Assembly (NCBI GenBank): GCA_944386415.1
Contig: CALXAY010000006.1
Span: 1 to 64,000 of the forward strand
Length of the DNA: 64,000 nt
Direction: 5' to 3'
From: an uncultured Clostridia bacterium
GTDB taxonomy: Bacteria; Bacillota; Clostridia; TANB77; CAG-508
Both the position numbers and the translations under genes were made by a program. Numbering within the stretch: the stretch's first letter is position 1; every line of letters begins with the position of its first letter. Of this stretch, positions 56,722 through 64,000 are shown piece by piece. The notes under the pieces are model-generated. The model did not search any database and was not told the origin of the DNA. It was given only the letters and a program-made list of their open reading frames with translations.

Positions 56722-57639
56722 ATGAAAGGTATTATTGTAGAGAATATTTCAAATTTATATAGAGTAAAGATAATAGAAAAAAGTAGTGAAAGTGAAGCTA
56801 ATGGGAAGATTTATGAAGCTAATGCAAGAGGAAAATTTAAAAAAGATGATATAACACCTGTTGTTGGAGATTTTGTCGAGTGTGAAGTTGTTAAAGAGGA
56901 TAAAGAAAAAGATAGAGTAAGTATAGATAAAATATTAGATAGAAAAGTTTATATAAAAAGACCAAAACTTGCAAATATAAGTCAAATAGTTTTAGTAATA
57001 TCTAGTAAACATCCAAAACCAGATTTACTTATGCTTGATAAACAATTAGCATTTGCAGAAGTTTTAGAAATAGAAGCATTAATTGTATTAAATAAAATAG
57101 ATCTAGATAAAGATAAAAGTTTTAAAGAAATAAAAAGAGTTTATGAAAAAGTAGGATATAAAGTAATAGAGACTGAAGCAAAAGTAGGAAAAGGAATAGA
57201 TAAATTAAGAAAAGAACTTTATGGTAATACAAATGCTTTTTCAGGAAATTCGGGAGTTGGAAAATCTACTTTAATTAATGCAATATTTGGAAAAGATATG
57301 ACACAAGAAGGAGAAATAAGTAAAAAAAGTAGAAGAGGGAAAAATAAAACTACATCTACTAAACTATATGAAATAGATGAAGGAACGTATATTGCAGATA
57401 CACCAGGATTTTCAACATTTGATATTTCAGAAATAGAAAGCAAAAATTTAGCATCTTATTTTAAAGAGTTTAGAGATTATATTACAGATTGTGAATTTGT
57501 TGGTTGTACTCATATAAAGGAAGAAAATTGCGGAATAAAAAATGCTATAAAGGAAGGAAGAATAAAGCAGGAAAGATATGATAGATTTTGCAAAATTTAT
57601 CAAGAATTAAAAGAAAAGGAGGAAAGGAAAAAATGGTAG
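56722..57639 (+). CDS. rsgA: Ribosome small-subunit GTPase RsgA
   Basis: 305 residues from ATG 56722 (GGAGGTG upstream); the TTG at 56671 lies inside the repeat. An OB fold (DFVECEVVKEDKEKDRVSID) precedes a circularly permuted GTPase: G4 VLNKIDLDK, G1 SGNSGVGKSTLINAIFGKD, G3 ADTPGFSTFD. The C-terminal zinc site is CEFVGCTHIKEENC. It checks late 30S subunit assembly. It overlaps rpe by 7 bases. Confidence 0.95.
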   Translation: MKGIIVENISNLYRVKIIEKSSESEANGKIYEANARGKFKKDDITPVVGDFVECEVVKEDKEKDRVSIDKILDRKVYIKRPKLANISQIVLVISSKHPKPDLLMLDKQLAFAEVLEIEALIVLNKIDLDKDKSFKEIKRVYEKVGYKVIETEAKVGKGIDKLRKELYGNTNAFSGNSGVGKSTLINAIFGKDMTQEGEISKKSRRGKNKTTSTKLYEIDEGTYIADTPGFSTFDISEIESKNLASYFKEFRDYITDCEFVGCTHIKEENCGIKNAIKEGRIKQERYDRFCKIYQELKEKEERKKW

Positions 57640-58295
57640 AAATATCAACTTCAATACTTTCTGTAAAAAAAGGGGAAGAAAATAAAGCAATTTTTGCATT
57701 AGAAAAGGCCAAAACAGATTATTTTCATATAGATATAATGGATGGAAAATTTGTTGAGAAAAATACTTATGACAAAATGTTTGGAATCAGCTCTTATATA
57801 AGAAGAATATCTAATTTACCGTTAGATGTACATTTAATGGTTGATAATGTGAAAGAAGCGATAAATGATTTTTTAGCTGTAGAACCTAATATAATAACAT
57901 TTCATTTAGAATCATGTAAAGAAAAAAATGAAATATATGATTTAATTAAATATATAAAAGAAAATAATTGTAGAGTTGGTATAGCAATAAAACCATGTAC
58001 CAAAATAGAAGATGTATATGAATTTTTACCTTTTATTCATATGTGTTTAGTTATGACAGTTGAACCAGGAAAAGGAGGTCAAACTTTAATACCAGAAACA
58101 ATAGAAAAGATAAAGACACTAAAGGTATATATAGAAGAGAATAATTTAGAAATAGATATAGAAGCAGATGGTGGAATAAATTTAGCAACTGTAGAAAATG
58201 TTAAAGATGCAGGAGCAAATATATTAGTTTCTGGAACTGCAATCTTAATGGCAAAAGATTACAAAGTAATTATAGATGAATTGAAAAAAGAATAA
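57633..58295 (+). CDS. rpe: Ribulose-phosphate 3-epimerase
   Basis: 220 residues from ATG 57633, with AAAGGAGGAAAGG inside the rsgA end. TIM-barrel signature: YFHIDIMDGKFVEKNTY, PLDVHLMVDNV, TFHLESC, LVMTVEPGKGGQTLI and DIEADGGINLATV, with His and Asp metal/acid-base residues in place. Interconverts ribulose- and xylulose-5-phosphate; xylulose phosphate metabolism ties loosely to dxs. Confidence 0.95.
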   Translation: MVEISTSILSVKKGEENKAIFALEKAKTDYFHIDIMDGKFVEKNTYDKMFGISSYIRRISNLPLDVHLMVDNVKEAINDFLAVEPNIITFHLESCKEKNEIYDLIKYIKENNCRVGIAIKPCTKIEDVYEFLPFIHMCLVMTVEPGKGGQTLIPETIEKIKTLKVYIEENNLEIDIEADGGINLATVENVKDAGANILVSGTAILMAKDYKVIIDELKKE

Positions 58296-58302
58296 AAATA
58301 AA

Positions 58303-58342
58303 AAGAATGCTTAAAGTTTAAAATTTAGCATTCTTTTTTTCT
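58303..58342 (+). terminator. Terminator between rpe and a convergent gene
   Basis: AAGAATGCT and AGCATTCTT with an AT-rich, partly pairing loop, then TTTTT. Confidence 0.85.
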
Positions 58343-58350
58343 TGTTTCTT

Positions 58351-59577
58351 TTATTTATTTTTTTCTGTCTTATTTTCATCATTGATTTCATTATTTTTAG
58401 ATTTACTTTTTGAATTAGTTAAATCTTTTTTATATAATAAAATACTATTTACTAAAATTCCAATACCAAGTAAAGAAAGAATTATACTTAAAATCTTACC
58501 AACAAAAGGTATTAAAGCAATTAGCCATATAATAATAGCTGTTATAATTAGAACACCTAATTTGCCAATTGTTTTTTCTATTTTAAATTTTTTACAAACT
58601 AAATTATTAAAACTAATTACAAAAATAGAAGAACCAATTGCACAAATTGTTAATAATGTAATTAAGCCAATAGCTCCAATTGTTGATGTTATTTCAAGTA
58701 ATAATAAAATTGAAAAGATTATGATTAAAACTATAGGAGCTAAAATACCTAAACCAATAGTTGATGGCATTTTTTTAGAAATTATATAGTCAGTACGAGT
58801 TAAGAATTTTGGTGCTAGCCATAAGCATAGAAGCCAAATAACAAGAACTGTTACTAAAAATTTTCCAAGTGAAAGTATATAAGTTTGAATAGAAATTGCT
58901 GAACTTGATTCTTGAGTAAAATTAATATCACCTGTAACTATTCCATCTTGAATTGTAATTTCTTGTCCAGAAGTGTAATTTAAATTACCATGTATTGAAC
59001 CTTGAGAAGTAACAGTATTTCCTTGTTCATCAGTTGAATCAGATGAAATACTTATGCTATTCATGTTTAAAAAAGCATTTCTTCCTATAGTTCCAGTAAG
59101 AGTAAAATTATTTGTTATAGCTCGTACATCACGATAGATATATCCATCAATATTTATACTATTTGATGAATATGAAAATACATCATATACAGAGCCATTT
59201 ATAGTTATATTTTGTGATATAGAAAATAGATTACTGAAAATGTAACCATCTTTATCAATTAAAATATTGTTTGCAATGATAAATGCATCGCCACCTATTG
59301 GAGCATTTATATTAACAGTATTTGCCATAACAAATAAGTTACCATCTATTGTATAATCAATAGTTATTTCATCACCTTTTAAGTATACGTCGCTTTGTTT
59401 ATAATTTTCTTCATTAACTACATTTTGGCTGACAAGATCTTCTGCTCCTTGTATTATTTCTTCTTGCGTTGTTACGTGGCCATCAGCTTCGTTATCTTCT
59501 GCTCTTACAATAGGTGCCATTAAACTAAAGATAATTACCATAAGTAGAGCAATTATCTTAAATTTGTTTTTCAACAT
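58351..59577 (-). CDS. Exported polymer-forming (bactofilin-like) membrane protein
   Basis: 408 residues. Signal peptide (KIIALLMVIIFSLMAPIVRA), then about 170 residues of beta-helix-like repeats (IDGNLFVMANTVNINAPIGG, then DAFIIANNILIDKDGYIFSN and INGSVYDVFSYSSNSINIDG) as in polymer-forming cytoskeletal proteins, and four or five membrane helices (FLVTVLVIWLLCLWLAPKFL; GLGILAPIVLIIIFSILLLL; IGAIGLITLLTICAIGSSIF). Lys/Asn-rich tail. Role probably in envelope structure. GGAGG precedes the ATG. Confidence 0.75.
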   Translation of the reverse strand: MLKNKFKIIALLMVIIFSLMAPIVRAEDNEADGHVTTQEEIIQGAEDLVSQNVVNEENYKQSDVYLKGDEITIDYTIDGNLFVMANTVNINAPIGGDAFIIANNILIDKDGYIFSNLFSISQNITINGSVYDVFSYSSNSINIDGYIYRDVRAITNNFTLTGTIGRNAFLNMNSISISSDSTDEQGNTVTSQGSIHGNLNYTSGQEITIQDGIVTGDINFTQESSSAISIQTYILSLGKFLVTVLVIWLLCLWLAPKFLTRTDYIISKKMPSTIGLGILAPIVLIIIFSILLLLEITSTIGAIGLITLLTICAIGSSIFVISFNNLVCKKFKIEKTIGKLGVLIITAIIIWLIALIPFVGKILSIILSLLGIGILVNSILLYKKDLTNSKSKSKNNEINDENKTEKNK

Positions 59578-59624
59578 AAAAAATCCCTCCTAAATATATA
59601 ATATGATAAAAATATACAACTTTA

Positions 59625-60266
59625 TTATAAGTTTGTCAATGACAAATAATGCTTGCAAAATTTGTTTATAGGACAAGATTCACATCTTGGATGCCTTGCA
59701 ATGCAAGTATTTCTACCATGCCAAACAAGAAGATGATTGATATCTTTTAAAGTATCTTTTGGAAAAAAATTTACTAAATCTTGTTCAATTTTTTCGGGTT
59801 CTTTTTTATTAGATAAACCAGTAAGATTTGATATTCTTTTTGCATGAGTATCAACAGCAATACCTTGTGCGATACCAAATACTTCAAGCATAATAACATT
59901 TGCTGTTTTTCTTCCAACACCTGCTAAAGATGTTAATTCTTCCATACTATGAGGAACTTCACCGTTAAATTTATCTAAAATTTGTTTACTACATAGCTTT
60001 ATATTTTTTGCTTTGTTTTTATAAAATCCACAAGGATATATAATTCGTTCTAATTCAGAGGTAGGAATATTTGCAAAGTCAGAAGGGGTTTTACATTTCT
60101 TGAAAAGTTCGGGAGTAGTTTTATTAACTCTTTCATCTGTACATTGAGCAGATAAAATAACAGCAACTACAGCTTGAATAGGTGTTTCAAAATCCAAACT
60201 ACAAGTAGCATCAGGATATGCTTTTTTTAATAAATCAACAATCTTTCTTGAATCATCTTTTTTCAT
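59625..60266 (-). CDS. nth: Endonuclease III
   Basis: 213 residues from ATG 60266 (GAGGTGAT upstream); a longer frame to 60314 runs into a family-B repeat. Helix-hairpin-helix LTSLAGVGRKTANVIM has the catalytic Lys, VDTHAKRISNLTG the catalytic Asp, and the cluster motif is CIARHPRCESCPINKFC with C-x6-C-x2-C-x5-C spacing. It removes oxidised pyrimidines from DNA. Confidence 0.96.
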   Translation of the reverse strand: MKKDDSRKIVDLLKKAYPDATCSLDFETPIQAVVAVILSAQCTDERVNKTTPELFKKCKTPSDFANIPTSELERIIYPCGFYKNKAKNIKLCSKQILDKFNGEVPHSMEELTSLAGVGRKTANVIMLEVFGIAQGIAVDTHAKRISNLTGLSNKKEPEKIEQDLVNFFPKDTLKDINHLLVWHGRNTCIARHPRCESCPINKFCKHYLSLTNL

Positions 60267-60282
60267 TATTATCACCTCGTAA

Positions 60283-60311
60283 CTGTTTTTTAGGACGGAG
60301 GAAAAAAACAG
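60283..60311. repeat. Dispersed palindromic repeat, family B, before nth
   Basis: CTGTTTTTT, AGGACGGAGG, AAAAAAACAG. It lies immediately upstream of the nth ribosome site on the minus strand. Confidence 0.8.
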
Positions 60312-60436
60312 CATTAAATTTTTTATATTTTACAAGAAAAAATAAGATTCGTCAAATAAAGGAAGGAAAACCAAATTAGTAACAAATAAAAGAAAATATT
60401 CATAAGATATACAAAAAGAATAGGGAGGGATTAAAC

Positions 60437-60586
60437 ATGGGATGTTTCTTGAAAAAAACTTTAGCTGTATGCTTAATAGGATTAGGATTAGGAATATTAC
60501 TTGTTTTATTGCTTCCTTTAAGTGGATGGTTGTTTATAATTGCTCTAACTGTGGTTTGTGTTGGTTTAATGTGGCTTGCTTGTTAA
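60437..60586 (+). CDS. Small two-helix membrane protein
   Basis: 49 residues from ATG 60437, with AGGGAGGG upstream. It has two hydrophobic helices (LAVCLIGLGLGILLVLLLPL; LFIIALTVVCVGLMWLAC) and four cysteines. It lies 23 bases before spoVM and is probably co-transcribed, so a sporulation role is possible. Family not recognised. Confidence 0.65.
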   Translation: MGCFLKKTLAVCLIGLGLGILLVLLLPLSGWLFIIALTVVCVGLMWLAC

Positions 60587-60609
60587 AAGAAGAGATAGGA
60601 GGGATACAT

Positions 60610-60681
60610 ATGACTATTGTAGTAAAAAAAGTGCCTAAATTCTTAAGAGGTTTTGTGAAATTTATATTTAGAATAAAATAA
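60610..60681 (+). CDS. spoVM: SpoVM, spore-coat assembly peptide
   Basis: A 23-residue frame with GGAGGGA 6 bases before the ATG. The core PKFLRGFVKFIF with Pro at position 9 matches SpoVM of Bacillus (Pro9, then KFLGG), an amphipathic helix that recognises the convex forespore membrane and anchors SpoIVA. The location, between the prkC/rsgA/rpe block and rpmB, is the same as in Bacillus subtilis. Too short for most gene finders. Confidence 0.9.
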   Translation: MTIVVKKVPKFLRGFVKFIFRIK

Positions 60682-60716
60682 AAAAGTAAAAAGAGCTTTA
60701 AGCTCTTTTTACTTTT
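60682..60716. terminator. Bidirectional terminator between spoVM and rpmB
   Basis: AAAAGTAAAAAGAGCTT and its exact complement AAGCTCTTTTTACTTTT form a 17-bp palindrome with T runs on both strands. Confidence 0.93.
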
Positions 60717-60895
60717 CCATTTTTTAAACATTTAGCACATACATGAATTCTTTTAACTTCACCATTTATTTCAGCTTTAACAGTTCTTAAGTTTGGTTTC
60801 CAAGTACGTGGTGATCTTTTACTTATATGAGAACGAGTAATGCTAAGTTGTTTTCCGTGACTAGGTTGTTTATCACAAATTTCACATCTTGCCAT
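60698..60895 (-). CDS. rpmB: Ribosomal protein bL28
   Basis: 65 residues from ATG 60895 (AGGAGGTG upstream). ARCEICDKQPSHGKQLSITR starts the protein and RTWKPNLRTVKAEINGEVKR and IHVCAKCLKNGKVKRA end it. Both CxxC pairs are kept, so this is the zinc-binding (C+) form. Its stop codon lies inside the shared terminator stem. Confidence 0.96.
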   Translation of the reverse strand: MARCEICDKQPSHGKQLSITRSHISKRSPRTWKPNLRTVKAEINGEVKRIHVCAKCLKNGKVKRA

Positions 60896-60999
60896 TGTCA
60901 ATTGCACCTCCTAAAATTTCATAAATAAATTGACTGTATATAAGTTTATCATAAACAAAGAAAAAAAACAAGTATTTTTTGAAAAATATCAAAAATTCC

Positions 61000-61027
61000 T
61001 TGCAAATTAGGAAAAATGTGGTATAAT
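61000..61027 (+). promoter_or_regulatory. Promoter of tig
   Basis: TTGCAA, 16-base spacer, TATAAT, 37 bases before the tig start. Confidence 0.7.
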
Positions 61028-61064
61028 AATTAAGCTATATGAAAAAAAGAAAGGGTTGAAAGAT

Positions 61065-62354
61065 ATGAAATGTAAATTAGAAAAGACAGAAAACGCAAAT
61101 GAAGTAAAATTTGAAATAACAGTAGAAGCTGAAAAATTTGATGAAGCTATAAAGAAAGTATATTTTAAAAGTGCTAAATATTTTAACATACCAGGATTTA
61201 GAAAAGGTAAAGCACCAATGCAAATAGTAGAAAAATATTATGGAAAAGAAATTTTTTATGAGGATGCTTTTAATGAAGTAGCTGAGGACGCTTTAGAAGA
61301 AGCAGTTAGCGAAAATAAAGTAGATGTTGTTTCTAGACCAGAAGTAGATATTAAACAAATTGAAAAAGGAAAAGATTTAATATTTACAGTAGTTATGCAA
61401 ACAAAACCAGAAGCTGAACTTGGAAAATATAAAGGTATAGAAATTCCAAAAATTGAGTATAATGTATCAGATGAAGATATAAATCACGAATTGGAACATA
61501 TGCAAGAACACAATAGTAGATTAATATCTATTGATGATAGAGCTGTAAAAAAAGGTGATATTGCAACTATAGATTTTGAAGGATTTGTAGATGGAAAATC
61601 TTTTGAAGGTGGAAAAGCTGAAAACTACGACATAGAATTAGGAAGTAATACATTTATTCCAGGGTTTGAAGATCAAATAGTTGGAATGAAAATAGATGAA
61701 GAAAAAGATGTAAATGTTAAATTCCCAGATGAATATTTCTCAAAAGAATTAGCTGGAAAAGATGCAACATTTAAAGTAAAATTATATGAAATTAAGAAAA
61801 AAGAATTACCAAAATTAGATGATGAGTTTGCAAAAGATGTAAGCGAATTTGATACATTAGACGAACTAAAAGAAGATTTAAGAAAAAAATTAGAAAAACA
61901 AAATGCAGATAAAGAAAAGTATGAAACAGAGGAAGCTGTAGTTAAAGCTCTTTGTGAAAATACAAAAGTAGATATACCTTCAGGAATGGTAGAGACAGAA
62001 GTTGATAGAATGTTAAATGATTTTAAAGGGCGTTTATCATATCAAGGATTAAAAATAGAACAATACCTAAAAATGTTAGGTAAAACTGAAGATGAAATGA
62101 GAAAAGAATACGAACCTCAAGCAATTGAAGGAATTAAATCAAGATTGGCAATAGAAGCAGTTATAAAAGCAGAGAAAATAGAAGCAACAGATAAAGAAGT
62201 AGAGGAAAAAATGCAAGAAATGGCTAAAAATTACGGTAAAGAAAATGATGAATCTTTCTTAAAAAATGAAAATGTAAGAAATTATATAAAAGAAGGAATA
62301 GAGTCAGAAAAAGCAATTGATGTCTTAATAAAAAATGCAAAAATGAAGAAATAA
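61065..62354 (+). CDS. tig: Trigger factor
   Basis: 429 residues from ATG 61065. The ribosome-binding loop is PGFRKGKAPMQIVEKYYGKE. The FKBP-type prolyl isomerase domain (GDIATIDFEGFVDGKSFEGG; YDIELGSNTFIPGFEDQIVG) and C-terminal helical arms (SFLKNENVRNYIKEGIESEK) follow. It shields nascent chains at the exit tunnel. First gene of the conserved tig-clpP-clpX order. Confidence 0.96.
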   Translation: MKCKLEKTENANEVKFEITVEAEKFDEAIKKVYFKSAKYFNIPGFRKGKAPMQIVEKYYGKEIFYEDAFNEVAEDALEEAVSENKVDVVSRPEVDIKQIEKGKDLIFTVVMQTKPEAELGKYKGIEIPKIEYNVSDEDINHELEHMQEHNSRLISIDDRAVKKGDIATIDFEGFVDGKSFEGGKAENYDIELGSNTFIPGFEDQIVGMKIDEEKDVNVKFPDEYFSKELAGKDATFKVKLYEIKKKELPKLDDEFAKDVSEFDTLDELKEDLRKKLEKQNADKEKYETEEAVVKALCENTKVDIPSGMVETEVDRMLNDFKGRLSYQGLKIEQYLKMLGKTEDEMRKEYEPQAIEGIKSRLAIEAVIKAEKIEATDKEVEEKMQEMAKNYGKENDESFLKNENVRNYIKEGIESEKAIDVLIKNAKMKK

Positions 62355-62360
62355 TAAAAA

Positions 62361-62410
62361 TGCTGGGGGATAAAATTAATTATTGGTAAAATTTTAACCC
62401 TGGCTTTTTT
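62361..62410 (+). terminator. Terminator or attenuator between tig and clpP
   Basis: TGCTGGGGG and CCCTGGC with an AT-rich interior that also pairs (AAAATT..AATTTT), then TTTTTT. Confidence 0.75.
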
Positions 62411-62458
62411 GTAATTAATCACATTTTGTAATATATAATACATAAAGTCTAAAGGAAG

Positions 62459-62511
62459 ATGTGTCCCTAATTGGACAAAATGTCCAAGAGGAAACGTCCC
62501 CAGTTGGACAT
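62459..62511. repeat. Dispersed palindromic repeat, family A, before clpP
   Basis: Differs from 56659-56711 at only two positions. It opens an in-phase frame from GTG 62461 into clpP, but the clpP ribosome site (AAAGGAGG) lies after it. Confidence 0.9.
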
Positions 62512-62529
62512 TTAAAGGAGGAAAGAAAA

Positions 62530-63135
62530 ATGTTAGAAAAGAATAGTTTAGTACCTTATGTAATTGAACAAACTAGTAAGGGAGAAAGATCATATGATAT
62601 TTTTTCAAGATTATTGAAAGATAGAATTATATTTTTAGGAGAGGATGTTAATCCAACAACTTCAAGTTTAGTAATAGCACAATTATTATTTTTAGAGTCA
62701 GAAGACCCAGAAAAAGAGATTAGTTTATATATTAATTCACCAGGTGGATCTATTACAGATGGAATGGGAATTATAGATACAATGAATTATATAACATGTC
62801 CAGTATCAACAATTTGTATTGGTATGGCAGCCAGTATGGGTGCAGCTCTTTTGGCAGCTGGAGAAAGAGGAAAGAGATTTGCAACACCTAATGCAGAAAT
62901 ATTAATTCATCAACCATTAATCGGTGGTGGAGGACTTTCAGGTCAAGCAACAGAAATAAAAATACATGCAGATCATTTAGTAAAAACAAGAGAAAAATTA
63001 ACTAAATTTTTAAGTGAAAGAACAGGTCAAACTGTTGAACAAATAGAAAAAGATACAGAAAGAGATAATTATATGACAGCAGAAGAAGCTTTAAAATATG
63101 GATTAATAGATGGAATTATGGACAAAAGAAAATAA
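62530..63135 (+). CDS. clpP: ATP-dependent Clp protease proteolytic subunit
   Basis: 201 residues from ATG 62530. [20 protein letters not shown], the catalytic Ser in [15 protein letters not shown], His in [12 protein letters not shown] and Asp in the following helix ([18 protein letters not shown] region) are in place. It forms the 14-subunit chamber used by ClpC and ClpX. No CtsR box is visible upstream, so control differs from the ctsR operon. Confidence 0.96.
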   Translation: MLEKNSLVPYVIEQTSKGERSYDIFSRLLKDRIIFLGEDVNPTTSSLVIAQLLFLESEDPEKEISLYINSPGGSITDGMGIIDTMNYITCPVSTICIGMAASMGAALLAAGERGKRFATPNAEILIHQPLIGGGGLSGQATEIKIHADHLVKTREKLTKFLSERTGQTVEQIEKDTERDNYMTAEEALKYGLIDGIMDKRK

Positions 63136-63162
63136 TAAATATAAATAAAAAAGGAGAGACTT

Positions 63163-64000
63163 ATGGCAAACGATAAACCAAGAAGTGTAAGATGTTCTTT
63201 TTGTGGTAAAGCACAAGAAAATGTTAGAAAAATAGTAGCAGGTCCTGGAGTATATATTTGTGATGAATGCGTTGAACTATGTAATAGTATTATAGAAGCA
63301 GAATTATATGAGGATGAAAAAGCAGGATACACATTAAACGAACTAAATAATTTACCAACTCCACAAGAAATAAAAAATATATTGGATGATTATGTAATAG
63401 GACAAGATGAAGCTAAAAGAACTTTATCTGTTGCAGTTTATAATCACTATAAAAGAATTGCACACGAAGAATCAAATAAAAAAGAGGACGACATAGAAAT
63501 TCAAAAAAGTAATATTTTATTACTTGGACCAACAGGCTGTGGAAAAACTTTACTTGCAAGAACTTTAGCAAAAATATTAAAAGTTCCATTTACAATTGCC
63601 GATGCAACAACTCTAACAGAAGCAGGATATGTAGGAGAAGATGTTGAAAATATTCTTCTAAAATTAATTCAAGCAGCTGATGGAGATATTGAGAAAGCGG
63701 AAAAAGGAATTATTTATATTGATGAAATAGATAAAATTGCAAGAAAATCAGAAAATGTTTCTATAACAAGAGATGTAAGTGGTGAAGGTGTACAACAAGC
63801 CTTACTAAAAATTATAGAAGGAACAGTAGCATCTGTACCACCACAAGGAGGAAGAAAACATCCAAACCAAGAGTTAATACAAATAAATACAGAAAATATC
63901 TTAATTATATGTGGAGGGGCATTTGAAGGCTTAGAGAATATAATTAAAGAAAGAACTGGTGAAAAAGAAATAGGTTTTGGTAAAAGAATGCAAACTAAGA
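63163..64000 (+). CDS. clpX: ATP-dependent Clp protease ATPase subunit ClpX, 3' end outside the window
   Basis: 279 codons are present. The N-terminal zinc-binding domain ([30 protein letters not shown]), Walker [21 protein letters not shown], Walker [21 protein letters not shown] and the pore loop [15 protein letters not shown] are visible; the frame is open at the window end. It unfolds tagged substrates for ClpP. AAGGAGAG lies upstream and clpP ends 27 bases before. Confidence 0.95.
   Translation, partial: MANDKPRSVRCSFCGKAQENVRKIVAGPGVYICDECVELCNSIIEAELYEDEKAGYTLNELNNLPTPQEIKNILDDYVIGQDEAKRTLSVAVYNHYKRIAHEESNKKEDDIEIQKSNILLLGPTGCGKTLLARTLAKILKVPFTIADATTLTEAGYVGEDVENILLKLIQAADGDIEKAEKGIIYIDEIDKIARKSENVSITRDVSGEGVQQALLKIIEGTVASVPPQGGRKHPNQELIQINTENILIICGGAFEGLENIIKERTGEKEIGFGKRMQTK

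Overview
The window is very AT-rich, strongly strand-biased and carries the gene blocks of a low-GC, endospore-forming member of the Clostridia, probably an uncultured gut lineage. The evidence is prpC-prkC-rsgA-rpe close to spoVM and rpmB, hrcA-grpE-dnaK-dnaJ under CIRCE operators, ctsR-mcsA-mcsB-clpC, tig-clpP-clpX, an alpha/beta-type SASP, and spoIVB.

Layout. 1-5.4 kb is accessory: a broken HNH gene, a CYTH protein, an inositol-phosphatase-like enzyme, a tRNA 3'-end remnant, a small broken gene, and a TIR-NB-ARC-TPR defence-type gene between two 23-bp direct repeats. 5.4-13.7 kb holds an ABC exporter, an oxidoreductase, murI, a membrane protein, apt, a helical-bundle protein, dps and a WG-repeat membrane protein. 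13.8-19 kb is the heat-shock operon. 19-26.5 kb holds an esterase/acyltransferase/membrane-protein set, a DUF4143 ATPase, rlmN and a pilin-like GLUG adhesin. 26.6-31.3 kb is the CtsR regulon. 34-46.1 kb is a Tad/Flp-like pilus or secretion locus with several paralogous pilin-like genes. Then come spoIVB, dxs, ylmH, mutS2 (minus strand), the Ser/Thr phosphatase/kinase block, a polymer-forming membrane protein, nth, spoVM, rpmB, and tig-clpP-clpX (clpX runs off the end).

Main discovery candidate. Six otherwise intact, mostly conserved genes (ABC ATPase, oxidoreductase, ctsR, a TadB/C-like gene, spoIVB, dxs) are each interrupted by the same event. A C stands directly before a GGA glycine codon, so the zero frame meets CGG and then stops within about 20 codons, while the +1 frame (skip C, read GGA) restores the family sequence exactly. 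In a manual scan of every recognised gene on both strands I found no other in-frame CGG. The string C-GGA is common out of frame (AAC GGA, GGC GGA, TTC GGA). CGG therefore behaves as an unassigned codon at which ribosomes shift +1, or CGGA is read as a four-base glycine codon. This would be a genome-wide recoding system acting on a heat-shock repressor, a sporulation protease and the first isoprenoid enzyme. A systematic sequence error is the main alternative.

A second pattern is a set of dispersed palindromic repeats, one family built on GGGACGTTTC and TTGGACA/TGTCCAA, the other on a GACGGGG core. They sit exactly at gene ends and starts, supply stop codons or C-terminal residues to several genes, and create false N-terminal extensions for others.
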